Shown here in pieces: positions 8,230 through 17,080 of a DNA stretch of 64,000 nucleotides. Position numbers and translations under genes: made by a program. The notes beneath the pieces are model-generated. The model saw nothing but the letters and a program-made list of their open reading frames with translations. It was not told where the DNA came from and made no database searches. Every line of letters starts with the position of its first letter. Positions within the stretch are counted from its first letter, which is position 1. This DNA comes from Verrucomicrobiia bacterium (GTDB lineage: Bacteria; Verrucomicrobiota; Verrucomicrobiia; Verrucomicrobiales; Akkermansiaceae), in NCBI GenBank assembly GCA_030432565.1, contig JAUIGV010000022.1, forward strand, positions 1 through 64,000. The letters run 5' to 3'.

Positions 8230-8718
8230 TTATTTGAAGAGTTTTCGTTGCATTGTGTCCTGACGGGAGCGGTTCTCGAGCGCCTGGATTTCGCGAATGA
8301 ATTCACTCACGTTGTCAAACTGCCGGTAAACCGAGACGTAGCGGACGTAGGCGACCGGATCAATGTCGTGGAGTTTGTCCATAACCTTGGCTCCGATGCT
8401 GGCGGATGGGACCTCATTGTGGTGGTCCTTGTGGAGTTCGCTGAGGATTTCATCAACCGAGCGGCCAATTACATCCATCGAGACTTTGCGTTTCTCGCAG
8501 GCCTTCACGAGTCCCCGGAAGAGCTTCTCCCGGTTGATCGCTTCGCGGGTGCCGTCGCGCTTGATGACGCGGAGTTCGGTTCGCTCGACCTGTTCGTAGG
8601 TCGTGAAACGAGATCCGCAATTCAGGCACTCCCGACGTCGTCGAATCGAGGTTCCGTCCTTGGAAGAACGGGAGTCGATGACTTTGTCCTGATGGTTTCC
8701 GCACTGAATACAACGCAT
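8230..8718 (-). CDS. nrdR: Transcriptional repressor NrdR
   Basis: A protein of 162 residues from ATG 8718 (MRCIQCGNHQDKVIDSR), the canonical family start. The N-terminal zinc ribbon is intact: C3, C6, C31 and C34. It is followed by the ATP-cone (VIKRDGTREAINREKLFRGL, ...VAYVRYVSVYRQF). NrdR represses ribonucleotide reductase genes in response to bound ATP/dATP. The last ten or so residues (NRSRQDTMQRKLFK) are a short basic extension beyond the usual end. No ribonucleotide reductase gene is in the window, and I saw no clear NrdR-box pair upstream. It is the first gene of the nrdR - unknown - HIT operon. Confidence 0.95.
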   Translation of the reverse strand: MRCIQCGNHQDKVIDSRSSKDGTSIRRRRECLNCGSRFTTYEQVERTELRVIKRDGTREAINREKLFRGLVKACEKRKVSMDVIGRSVDEILSELHKDHHNEVPSASIGAKVMDKLHDIDPVAYVRYVSVYRQFDNVSEFIREIQALENRSRQDTMQRKLFK

Positions 8719-9066
8719 GGCTGGGCGTCCCGTGGCCGGGAGGTTGCGAAGACTTGGCACCACCGGGCGGTCCGGAAAGTAAAAATGCAATCGCTATTTT
8801 CAGAACGTGAACAATCGTGACATTACCGGGGAAGGGGGTCGAAAAGGCTAAAAAACTTTCAGATCAATTGGATCATTGCTCTCGTGTCTTTAAAAAAAAT
8901 CCGAACAGCACACAGTCAACTGCGCTAACACGCTGAGGATTAATTTTAAGATCAGTGAAAGAATCTTCAAAAAAGCTTCACGAAATTCTTGTGAAAAAAC
9001 TCTTGTCCCAATCCGATTCCAATGGCAAAGAGTGCCCGCACGCGAGGCCCTTCGGGGAAGAGCAAT
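8719..9066. other. Intergenic region between nrdR and tRNA-Gly
   Basis: About 350 nt that must hold the divergent promoters of nrdR (minus) and tRNA-Gly (plus). It is A/T-richer than its flanks, with runs of A near 8891 and 8995. I see no convincing open reading frame, no clear NrdR-box pair and no confident -35/-10 pair. Confidence 0.4.
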
Positions 9067-9141
9067 GCGGGTGTAGCTCAGTGGTAGAGCGCGACCTTGC
9101 CAAGGTCGATGTCGAGAGTTCGAATCTCTTCACCCGCTCCA
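9067..9141 (+). tRNA. tRNA-Gly(GCC)
   Basis: The cloverleaf folds by eye. The acceptor stem GCGGGTG (9067-9073) pairs with CACCCGC (9131-9137), followed by discriminator T and an encoded CCA (9139-9141). The D-arm is GCTC-AGTGGTA-GAGC, the anticodon arm CGACC-TTGCCAA-GGTCG with anticodon GCC, and the T-arm GAGAG-TTCGAAT-CTCTT. Length 75 nt, usual for glycine tRNA with CCA included. Confidence 0.97.
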
Positions 9142-9149
9142 TTTTTCTT

Positions 9150-9179
9150 AAAGGGCTTGGGATGAATCCCAAGCCCTTT
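9150..9179 (+). terminator. Hairpin after tRNA-Gly
   Basis: Perfect 13-bp stem, AAAGGGCTTGGGA (9150-9162) with TCCCAAGCCCTTT (9167-9179), tetraloop TGAA. It sits 9 nt after the tRNA CCA end, so it is the probable transcript terminator, although only TTT and then GCATTTC follow. Confidence 0.65.
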
Positions 9180-9381
9180 GCATTTCGGGTCTACACCAAA
9201 TTTTGGGGACGAGGCTCTTGACGATATGGTCTGTTGGGATCGGATCCTCAGCGCCGACGAGGTGGCGCAAATTTGCGCAGCCGGTGAAGATGGGATTGCT
9301 CTTGGTGCGATTCCCGAGCCTTCCTCGGCGCTCTTGACATTGCTTGCGGGGACCTTCCTGTTGATCCGTCGTCGGAAGTAG
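9178..9381 (+). pseudogene. Remnant of a LamG-type PEP-CTERM protein
   Basis: The frame encodes only the C-terminal end of a familiar protein type. DDMVCWDRILSADEVAQI is the last strand region of a concanavalin-A-like/LamG domain, followed by a complete PEP-CTERM tail (IPEPSS, a hydrophobic helix, then RRRK). There is no signal peptide and no room for the rest of the domain, because the tRNA terminator hairpin lies immediately upstream. The only start candidate is a TTG at 9178. I read it as the 3' stump of a deleted exported-protein gene whose terminator (9406-9432) survives. A small functional protein cannot be excluded but would lack export signals. Confidence 0.7.
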
Positions 9382-9405
9382 ATTTATTCTTCAAATAAGC
9401 TGACT

Positions 9406-9432
9406 AGGCCGGGAGAAATTCCGGCCTTTTTT
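9406..9432 (+). terminator. Intrinsic terminator downstream of the PEP-CTERM remnant
   Basis: Stem AGGCCGG (9406-9412) with CCGGCCT (9421-9427), loop of 8 nt, running into six T residues. This is a classical rho-independent terminator on the plus strand. Confidence 0.8.
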
Positions 9433-9490
9433 CTCCATGGTTTGAGGGAAAATGCTCTTTCGCACTTCGTCATGAATGTTAGCCTGCCGC

Positions 9491-9880
9491 ATGACCCGAT
9501 TAAAACTTTGGCTGGTAGGATTTTTGATGTGTGGATTGGCATGCGGCGATGTGACCTCGATCAACGTGGAGCGTGCCGCTGCGAAGATGAAGAAGGATCC
9601 CAAAATCGTAGTGGTCGATATTCGCACTCCTGATGAGTTTGCGGAGGGCCACATCAAGGGCGCGATCAACATCAATATGAACGATAAGGATTTTGCGAAG
9701 AAGCTTGCCAAGCTGGACCGCAAGAAAACCTATTTAATGCATTGCCGCAGCGGGGGACGCAGTTCGGCATCGATCCCGGTTTGGGATCGGCTTGGATTTG
9801 AAAATGTGCTTCACCTTTCCGCCGGGACCCTGGGCTGGGTTAAGGCCGGGCAACCATTGGTGGTTCCCAAGAAAAAATAG
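9491..9880 (+). CDS. Secreted rhodanese-like domain protein
   Basis: A protein of 129 residues from ATG 9491. It has an N-terminal signal peptide (LKLWLVGFLMCGLACG) that could also be a weak lipobox, then a single rhodanese domain: VVDIRTPDEFAEGHIKGAINI and the active-site loop CRSGGR at residues 85-90. Single-domain rhodaneses move sulfane sulfur through the loop cysteine, here intact. The gene lies 21 nt upstream of an SLC13-type anion transporter, so the two are probably co-transcribed. A role in handling sulfur compounds outside the cytoplasm is inference. Confidence 0.88.
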   Translation: MTRLKLWLVGFLMCGLACGDVTSINVERAAAKMKKDPKIVVVDIRTPDEFAEGHIKGAININMNDKDFAKKLAKLDRKKTYLMHCRSGGRSSASIPVWDRLGFENVLHLSAGTLGWVKAGQPLVVPKKK

Positions 9881-9901
9881 CCCTGACTTTTCTGTCGGGC
9901 G

Positions 9902-11320
9902 ATGACGCGGGTAAAGGTGATGATGCGCTGGATGGCCCCGGTTCTGGGGACCGTCGCGGGATTTTCTGCCCACTCGCAGGGAATGGATCCCGAGCCTTCG
10001 TTGGCTTTGGGCGTTACCATTCTAACGGCGCTTTGGTGGATGTTTGAGGCGATCCCGATCCCCATTGCTTCACTGGCCCCCATTGCCCTGCTGCCACTCT
10101 TCGGGGTGCTCGACGCGAAAACCGCTGTTGCCCAGAGTTACGGGCACCCCTTGATTTTACTTTTGTTGGGCGGCTTTTTTCTTTCGAAAGGAATGGAGCG
10201 TAGCGGAGTCCATCGCCGTATGGCCCTGGGGATGGTGCGCTTGTGCGGTGCCAAAGGTGGTGACGAGGCCCGACCAAAATTTCTCATGCTCGGCTTCATG
10301 CTGGCTGCGGCGGTTTTGAGCATGTGGATCTCAAATACCGCGACGACACTGATGCTTTTACCGATTGCGCTGGCGGTTCTGGCTGGCGATCAAAAGTCGG
10401 AAGGGGAAAACCCGCTGGCTGCTCCATTAATGATGGCCATTGCTTATGCTGCAAGCGTGGGTGGATTGGGCTCGCCGATTGGAACTCCTCCCAATTTGGT
10501 TTTCATCGACCAGTATAAGGAGGCGACGGGAAGGGAAATGACCTTCACGCAATGGATGGCATACGGAGTCCCGGTAATCATTGTGATGCTGCCCCTCATG
10601 TGGCTTTGGCTGAGTCGAAAGCAGAGCGGAATGATGAAGTTTTCCCTTCCTGCAGCGGGGGCGTGGCGTCCGGCTGAAAAACGGACCCTGGTGGTCTTTG
10701 GTCTGACGGCGGTGGCATGGATGACGCGAGTCGAACCCTTCGGTGGATGGAGCGGATGGCTCGGTCTGACCGGAGCGAATGACGCTTCGGTGGCCTTTGT
10801 CGGGGTTATGATCTTGTTCCTCATCCCGGATGGCAGTGGCAGAAAAGGCGAGTCGAGTCGATTGCTTGATTGGGATAGCTGCAAGAATGTTCCGTGGGGA
10901 GTTTTGCTGCTTTTTAGCGGCGGCATTTGTCTGGCAACCGGGATCAAGGTTTCGGGGCTCAGTGCGCAAATAGCGGGTGCCTTGGGAGGCGTGGGAACTC
11001 TTCCAGTGCTCGCGTTGGTTCTGACGGTCTGTCTGTTGATGACGTTTCTCACCGAGCTTACCAGCAATACCGCGAGCACTATTCTGATCATGCCAATTTT
11101 GGCATCTGTCGCGCTATCGAACGAAATTGATCCTCTCGTCGTAATGTTGCCGGCTGCGCTGAGTGCGAGTTGTGCCTTTATGCTTCCGGTGGCGACCGCT
11201 CCAAATGCGGTGGTCTTTGGATCCGGTCACTTGACGGTTCCCGGAATGATGAGAGAAGGGGTTGTATTAAATTTCATCGGAGTGGCCGTGATGTCATTCT
11301 ATTGCTGGATCAGAGCGTAA
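9902..11320 (+). CDS. SLC13/DASS family sodium-coupled anion symporter
   Basis: A protein of 472 residues with about 11 hydrophobic segments. It shows the two diagnostic Ser-Asn-Thr hairpins of the divalent anion:Na+ symporter family: SNTATTLMLLP (near residue 145) followed by GSPIGTPPN, and SNTASTILIMP (near residue 390) followed by LPVATAPNAVVFGSG. Family members import dicarboxylates, citrate, sulfate or related anions with sodium. The sequence alone does not fix the substrate. The preceding rhodanese gene, 21 nt away, would fit a sulfur anion, but dicarboxylate is equally usual for this family. Confidence 0.9.
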   Translation: MTRVKVMMRWMAPVLGTVAGFSAHSQGMDPEPSLALGVTILTALWWMFEAIPIPIASLAPIALLPLFGVLDAKTAVAQSYGHPLILLLLGGFFLSKGMERSGVHRRMALGMVRLCGAKGGDEARPKFLMLGFMLAAAVLSMWISNTATTLMLLPIALAVLAGDQKSEGENPLAAPLMMAIAYAASVGGLGSPIGTPPNLVFIDQYKEATGREMTFTQWMAYGVPVIIVMLPLMWLWLSRKQSGMMKFSLPAAGAWRPAEKRTLVVFGLTAVAWMTRVEPFGGWSGWLGLTGANDASVAFVGVMILFLIPDGSGRKGESSRLLDWDSCKNVPWGVLLLFSGGICLATGIKVSGLSAQIAGALGGVGTLPVLALVLTVCLLMTFLTELTSNTASTILIMPILASVALSNEIDPLVVMLPAALSASCAFMLPVATAPNAVVFGSGHLTVPGMMREGVVLNFIGVAVMSFYCWIRA

Positions 11321-11468
11321 CGGACCGTCTCATTGGGCCCGGTGGCTTGCGGTGAAGGATCGGACCCGGGCAGGGACAAGGGAATGTGTTTTCCCTCGAT
11401 GGCAGAGACCGGGAAAAGTTGGACTGATTTTTTTGGCGAAGCCCCGGTGTTTTTCTCAATCGGCCAGC

Positions 11469-12734
11469 TTATAGCTGGTAGCACATGATGTGATTCTGCT
11501 CACGAATGTAGAGCTTGCCGTCTGAGACGACGGGGTGGGCCCATGACTCGGCTTCCTGATGGGCTGGCATAAAACTACCCTCCAGCTTGTAACCTTCCGG
11601 GGTGGCCTTGACGAGGGCGACATGGCCGCTTTGATAGCGGTAGATGAGGTAGCCATCAACAAAGGTCACGCAAGCGGAGCCGTGACCAACGCCCTTTTCA
11701 GGGCCCCATTTTACTTTGCCGCTTTTCATCTCAATACAGATGGGATCTCCGCCATTATGTTTGTGTCCGCCATAGATATGGCCATCGATTAGCAGTAAGC
11801 CGCCGTGGTGGTTTTGGAGAGTCTTGGGCTTAAGAAAGTAGACTTCCTCCGCGACAACACCGCTGCCTTTCTTAACGATTTTCAGGAGAGCCGAACCAGT
11901 GCCGTAGCCTGTGGAGCAGAAGACGTAATCGCCATCGACAATCGGAGTTGGGATGTTTGCGGTGGAATTCGCAACGTCGTTGTAGTTCCAAAGGTAGCGG
12001 CCGTCCTTGGCCCCGATTCCGATCACTCCGCGTCCAGTCATTTGAACGTATTGTTTTACGCCGCCGCCATTGGAGATCACGATGGATCCATAGCCGGCAC
12101 CGTCTTTGCCCTTCTTGCCGAGTTCCCCGGAATCGATTTTAGTCTTCCACTTGGTTTCGCCCGTCCGCTTATCAAGAGATACCATGAAGGCGTCGTTTCC
12201 GCCCGGGGTGCAAACCACGCGGTCGCCGTCGACGAGGGGGGACTCCGAGAATCCCCAACCGGACATCATTTTGCCCTTCCATTCCTTTTTGAAATCCTTG
12301 GACCAGAGCAGCTTTCCCTTGATTGAGAGGCAGGCAATGACGCCATTTGAAGTGGTGATGTAGAGGCGCTCCCCGTCCACGGTGGGAGCGGAGCGGGCTC
12401 CCTGATAACCGTGCTCTGGAACGAAGTCGGTGACCGGTGTCTTCCAGAGAAGCTTACCATCTTTGATTGAGAAGGCGCTGACACCCTGGCCACCCTCGAA
12501 ATTGCCGGTGGTATAGAGAACTCCTTTGGAAATGGAGACGGAAGAAAACCCCCGCCCGGATCCTTCCACGTTCCAGAGAAGTTTTGGTGGTGAGCCCTCC
12601 CAGCTTTTGATGATTCCTTTTTCGGAGGAGAGACCGGTGCGGTCGGGACCACGCCACTGGGGCCAGTCTTTGGCGTTTGAGACCGGGGAAAAAATTCCCA
12701 ATGAGATCACGGAAAGAAAAATCGCTTTTTTCAT
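11469..12734 (-). CDS. PQQ-binding-like beta-propeller repeat protein
   Basis: A protein of 421 residues from ATG 12734 (MKKAIFLSVISLGIF); an in-frame ATG four codons earlier is possible. The signal peptide ends near SNA-KDWPQWRGPDRTG, a hallmark opening of planctomycete and verrucomicrobial outer-membrane PQQ-like propellers. The repeats carry the blade pattern GVLYTTGNFEGGQGVSAF...DGKLLWKT, RLYITTSNGVIACLS..GKLLW, and similar units to the end. These proteins resemble BamB or PQQ dehydrogenases but usually lack cofactor residues; the function is unknown, probably periplasmic. The gene is divergent from dnaE. Confidence 0.88.
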   Translation of the reverse strand: MKKAIFLSVISLGIFSPVSNAKDWPQWRGPDRTGLSSEKGIIKSWEGSPPKLLWNVEGSGRGFSSVSISKGVLYTTGNFEGGQGVSAFSIKDGKLLWKTPVTDFVPEHGYQGARSAPTVDGERLYITTSNGVIACLSIKGKLLWSKDFKKEWKGKMMSGWGFSESPLVDGDRVVCTPGGNDAFMVSLDKRTGETKWKTKIDSGELGKKGKDGAGYGSIVISNGGGVKQYVQMTGRGVIGIGAKDGRYLWNYNDVANSTANIPTPIVDGDYVFCSTGYGTGSALLKIVKKGSGVVAEEVYFLKPKTLQNHHGGLLLIDGHIYGGHKHNGGDPICIEMKSGKVKWGPEKGVGHGSACVTFVDGYLIYRYQSGHVALVKATPEGYKLEGSFMPAHQEAESWAHPVVSDGKLYIREQNHIMCYQL

Positions 12735-12914
12735 GCCCCTTGACATAACTGAAATGAGGGGGAGCCGGCGAACTCTTTTTTGTGTTCCGCCCGGGTGCCG
12801 GAAGACCCTTTGGGGCGCAAGTTTGAAAGAATATCACCACTTATTCACAACGATCCGACAAGGCGGAGCAGTTCGGGATTTCCTCCTCTTCCCCGATACG
12901 TCACACTTCCTCCG

Positions 12915-15900
12915 ATGTCCGATTCCTTTGTTCACCTCCATTTGCACACCGAGTATTCGACTCTTGACGGGGCGTGTCGCACGAAAGATGTGGCAGCACG
13001 GGCCAAGGAACTTGGAATGCCGGCGGTTGCGATGACGGATCATGGCAATCTTTACGGGGCCATTAGTTTCTACAAGGCGTGTCATGCCGCAGGGGTGAAG
13101 CCTGTTATGGGGTGTGAGATCTACCTGGCTCCGGAATCGATTGAAAAGCGGGAAGAGATTCCAGGCCGAAAGCGGGCCTGTCACATGACCTTGTTGGCTG
13201 AGAATAATGTTGGTTGGGTGAACCTGCAGAAACTTGTTTCCAAAGGTCATCTCGAGGGAATGTGGTATGGCAAGCCGCGCGTGGATCGGGAGATCCTGCG
13301 GGAACACTCCGAAGGGATCATTTGCTTGTCAGGATGTATTTCCGGGCCGATCAACGAGTGGATTTTACAGGACCAGGAAGATAAGGCCTGGGAGACTGCT
13401 CAAGAATTGCTCGATATCTACGGGAAGGAAAATCTCTATCTTGAAATTCACAATCACGGGATGGAGCAGCAGGCGAAAATTCGTGACACTCTCGTGAAAT
13501 TTGCGGAGAAGATGGATCTCAAACTTGTCGCCGCAAATGATGTCCATTTTCTTAACAAGGAGGATCATGAAGCCCACGATGTAATGATCTGCATCGGGAC
13601 GAGCCGTTTGTTGATTGATGAAAACCGGATGCGCTACACTCCGGAGGTTTATTTTAAGACAGCCGGGGAAATGCGCGAGCTCTTCGCCGAATACCCGGGT
13701 GCCTGCGACACCACGCTGGAAATTGCGGATCGGTGCAATGTTGAATTCGTCCTGGATCCGACATCTTCGGAGAAATATCCCGAGTATAAGCCCGATGATG
13801 GGTCCACCCCGAATGATCACTTTCGAAAACTGTGTTTCGAAGGTCTGGAAACCCGCTATGGAAAGGAAAAGGCCCGGGATAAGGAACTTGTTGATCGTCT
13901 TGAGTATGAGATGGGGATTATTGTTCAACTCAAGTTTGCCTCGTACTTCCTGATTACGGCGGACTTTATCAACTGGGCGAAGGACCAGAATATCCCGGTT
14001 GGTCCGGGGCGTGGTTCGGCTGCGGGATCATTGGTGGCTTACACGATGGGGATTACGGATGTTTGTCCGATGCGTTTTGGTCTTCTTTTTGAGCGTTTTC
14101 TGAACCCGGAGCGGGTGTCCCCTCCTGATGTTGATATTGATTTTTGCCAGACCCGGCGACCCGAGGTGATCGAGTATGTACGGCAGAAATACGGTGAGCG
14201 TAATGTCTCCCACATTATCACATACGGGACGATGGGGGCGAAGTCGGTGATTCGTGATGTGGCCCGGGTTATGGGAATCAGCTACGGGGAGGCTGATCAG
14301 ATTTCCAAGATGATTGAAGCCAAGCCGGGGGTGAAGTTGGCGAAAGAGTATGCGGACAAGGAGGAGCTGCGGGAGAGAATTGAGAGCAGTGCAACCTATC
14401 AGGAATTGTGGGAATACGCCTTGAAGTTGGAGGGGATGAGCCGAAATGTTGGCGTGCACGCGGCGGGGGTTGTGATTGGCGACCGGGCACTCGATGAACA
14501 TGTTCCGTTGACGAGGGGAAACGAGGGGGAGGTTGTGACGCAGTATGACATGAGTGCGATTACGGATGTCGGTCTCTTGAAGATGGACTTCCTGGGTTTG
14601 AAGAACATGACCGTAATCCAGGAGGCCATCGATCATATCCACAAGCACACTCCTGATTTTGATATTTACGAAATCTCACTCGAGGATAAGGCGACTTTTA
14701 AGATGTTGAACGCGGGGGAGACGATGGGAGTCTTTCAGTTGGAGAGTGGTGGAATGGTGGAGACCTGCCGAAAGTACGGGATTAATCGGATTGAAGATAT
14801 AATTGACCTTTTGGCTCTCTATCGACCGGGGGCAATGCAATACATCGACCAGATGATCGAGGTGAAGGAGGGACGTAAGAAGCCCGTTTACGAGCACCCC
14901 CTTCTGGAGGAGATTTGTGGTGATACCTATGGAGTGATGATCTACCAGGAGCAGGTCCAGAACGCAGCAAAGATGCTCGCGGGATACACCCTGGGTGGTG
15001 CGGATATTCTTCGCCGTGCGATGGGTAAGAAAAAGCCGGAGGAAATGGCGAAGCAGCGAATGATCTTCGTGGAAGGGGCCTTTAAGACGAACCAGATCGA
15101 TGAGCGGAATGCCAATCTGATTTTCGACAAGATCGCAGGTTTTGCCGGATATGGCTTCAATAAATCCCACTCCGCTTGTTATGGCTTTATCTCCTACTGG
15201 ACTGGTTTCTTGAAGGCGAACTATCCCATCGAGTTTCTGTCGGCGCTTCTCTCCAACGAGATCACCAATACCGATAAGATTAGCGTGTTCGTTAACGAGT
15301 GTTTCCGAATGGGATTCGAGATTCTCCCTCCAAACCTGAACAAGTCGATGCTGCGCTTTGCTCCCGAAGAGATTCTGGGAGGTAAACAGGGGATTCGCTA
15401 CGGGCTCTCTGCGATTAAAAACGTGGGTGCGGCAGCGATGGCGTTGGCGATCAAGGAGCGGGAGGAGAACGGGGAATACGAATCACTTGATGACTTTTGC
15501 AACCGGCTTGATTCGAAGGTGATCAACAAGCGTATTTTGGAAAACCTCGTGAAGGCGGGAGCGATGGATTGGACCGGCGAGACCCGTGCGGGAATGACAG
15601 ATCGTCTTGAGAAGGTTGTGGCGAGTGCCAGTAGTGCCCAGAAGGACAGGGCTTCCGGGCAGGGAGGCTTGTTTGATGCGATGGAGTTTGCAGCTCCGCC
15701 ACCCGTAACGGCTGATTCCCCGGCGCCTGAGGAGTGGCCCAAGGACGAGCGCCTGGAGCATGAGAAAGAATTGCTTGGGTTTTATGTCACGGGTCACCCG
15801 CTTGACAAATTCCGGGGGGTGGTGGACTCCGACCGCTTTGTTAAGCTGGGGCTGCTTGACGAGGTTGATTTGAGTGACAAACGTGCTCGATTTCCCTTTG

Positions 15901-16373
15901 CGGGGATGATTAGAAGCATCGAACACAAGATGACCAAAACCGGAAAGCCTTTTGGGGTGGTGGTGGTTCAGGATTTTACCGGAGACCGGGAAATGGTATG
16001 CTGGAGCGAGAGCTATTTGCCGGCCCGGGACGCTGGCTTGATGGAGGCCGGTCGGGTCATTCAATTCAAGGCCCAGGTCACGGTGGATGACCGGACCGAA
16101 CAACGCCGTCTCACCGGATCCCAGATACGTGAACTTAAAGCGAAACGAGTGAAGAGAAACGAAATTGTCGAGTTGACTCTCTGGACCGGGCGCAACACGC
16201 CTGATGATTTACAGAGAATCAAAAGTATCCTGGCTGAATATCCCGGGAAGACACCTGTTCTCATGCATATCCAAAGCGGGGCGGGTAAGCGGGCAACGAT
16301 TGAATTGCCGGAGGAATTTCATGCCAGTTTCAATGTGGCTTTGCAGCGGGAGCTTGCCCCGTGGATGGGGTGA
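12915..16373 (+). CDS. dnaE: DNA polymerase III subunit alpha
   Basis: A protein of 1,152 residues from ATG 12915 (MSDSFVHLHLHTEYSTLDG), the usual family start; an upstream in-frame start at 12780 adds 45 unrelated residues. The domains run in order: the PHP domain with metal ligands in HLHLHTEYS and AMTDHGN, the polymerase palm with catalytic aspartates in PDVDIDFCQ, the fingers region (MGVFQLESGGM, YRPGAMQYI), the tandem helix-hairpin-helix region, an OB-fold (FPFAGMIRSIEHKMTKTG) and a short C-terminal region. Length is normal for the DnaE1 replicative enzyme that copies the chromosome. No frameshift seen. Confidence 0.97.
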   Translation: MSDSFVHLHLHTEYSTLDGACRTKDVAARAKELGMPAVAMTDHGNLYGAISFYKACHAAGVKPVMGCEIYLAPESIEKREEIPGRKRACHMTLLAENNVGWVNLQKLVSKGHLEGMWYGKPRVDREILREHSEGIICLSGCISGPINEWILQDQEDKAWETAQELLDIYGKENLYLEIHNHGMEQQAKIRDTLVKFAEKMDLKLVAANDVHFLNKEDHEAHDVMICIGTSRLLIDENRMRYTPEVYFKTAGEMRELFAEYPGACDTTLEIADRCNVEFVLDPTSSEKYPEYKPDDGSTPNDHFRKLCFEGLETRYGKEKARDKELVDRLEYEMGIIVQLKFASYFLITADFINWAKDQNIPVGPGRGSAAGSLVAYTMGITDVCPMRFGLLFERFLNPERVSPPDVDIDFCQTRRPEVIEYVRQKYGERNVSHIITYGTMGAKSVIRDVARVMGISYGEADQISKMIEAKPGVKLAKEYADKEELRERIESSATYQELWEYALKLEGMSRNVGVHAAGVVIGDRALDEHVPLTRGNEGEVVTQYDMSAITDVGLLKMDFLGLKNMTVIQEAIDHIHKHTPDFDIYEISLEDKATFKMLNAGETMGVFQLESGGMVETCRKYGINRIEDIIDLLALYRPGAMQYIDQMIEVKEGRKKPVYEHPLLEEICGDTYGVMIYQEQVQNAAKMLAGYTLGGADILRRAMGKKKPEEMAKQRMIFVEGAFKTNQIDERNANLIFDKIAGFAGYGFNKSHSACYGFISYWTGFLKANYPIEFLSALLSNEITNTDKISVFVNECFRMGFEILPPNLNKSMLRFAPEEILGGKQGIRYGLSAIKNVGAAAMALAIKEREENGEYESLDDFCNRLDSKVINKRILENLVKAGAMDWTGETRAGMTDRLEKVVASASSAQKDRASGQGGLFDAMEFAAPPPVTADSPAPEEWPKDERLEHEKELLGFYVTGHPLDKFRGVVDSDRFVKLGLLDEVDLSDKRARFPFAGMIRSIEHKMTKTGKPFGVVVVQDFTGDREMVCWSESYLPARDAGLMEAGRVIQFKAQVTVDDRTEQRRLTGSQIRELKAKRVKRNEIVELTLWTGRNTPDDLQRIKSILAEYPGKTPVLMHIQSGAGKRATIELPEEFHASFNVALQRELAPWMG

Positions 16374-16433
16374 TTCCAAAGTCCGCTGAAAGTTATCATG
16401 GCGGGAGTTGGGTGCGGGTATAATTTCGTTTCC

Positions 16434-16820
16434 ATGAGTGCAGGCCCGCGAAATTTTTTAACTCCAAAAGAGCCCAACGAGAACAAGGGTGGATTTCGAA
16501 AGGTAAAAAGGGGAGAAGGTGCGGCCTCTGTTTGGGGAGTGTCCTCCCATCGTGCCAGCGACCGTAAGATGCGGGTCCTGGGTGTGGTGTTCTTGGTGAT
16601 CTGTTTTGGTGTTCCGGTTTCGGCTGTTCTGGGAGCATGTTGCGGAGGGGCGTGGCCTCTTGGAATGCTATGGGGCTTTCTTGTGATCGCTCATCTTTAT
16701 ATGATCGCATCTGAAATGATCACTCATCGAGAGCTGCCTTCACGTGGATTGGGAATGTTGGTCTGTTGGGGCACTTTCCCCTTGGGATGGTTCCTCGCTT
16801 GGACCAGTAGCTTGCTTTAG
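16434..16820 (+). CDS. Small membrane protein of unknown function
   Basis: A protein of 128 residues if started at ATG 16434. The first 45 residues are hydrophilic and basic, and the rest forms three hydrophobic helices (VLGVVFLVICFGVPVSAVLG; LGMLWGFLVIAHLYMIAS; LGMLVCWGTFPLGWFLAW). A shorter 83-residue version from ATG 16569 would contain only the membrane part. I do not recognise the family. It follows dnaE by 60 nt on the same strand without an obvious terminator between. Confidence 0.55.
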   Translation: MSAGPRNFLTPKEPNENKGGFRKVKRGEGAASVWGVSSHRASDRKMRVLGVVFLVICFGVPVSAVLGACCGGAWPLGMLWGFLVIAHLYMIASEMITHRELPSRGLGMLVCWGTFPLGWFLAWTSSLL

Positions 16821-17080
16821 TTCCCGACTTGTTCTGCCATAGGTGTTATCTCAAATCCCGGCCCGATTGAAGCAATCGTCTCCAAGTCGATGGCTGGAGG
16901 AGCGTCGGTGATGTCACAGTCCCGGCCTGTAAACGACACGCAGTCGCGGTGGGAACCTGCCGGGGCTGGATTTCTCGTTGCTGCAAAGTTCGAGTGAGAG
17001 CAAACCTCCTAAAATTTATAGATCTTCGGTTATTAGACTTTCCCGCAAATGCCGTTCATCTAAGTTTCTTTGCGATCCAA

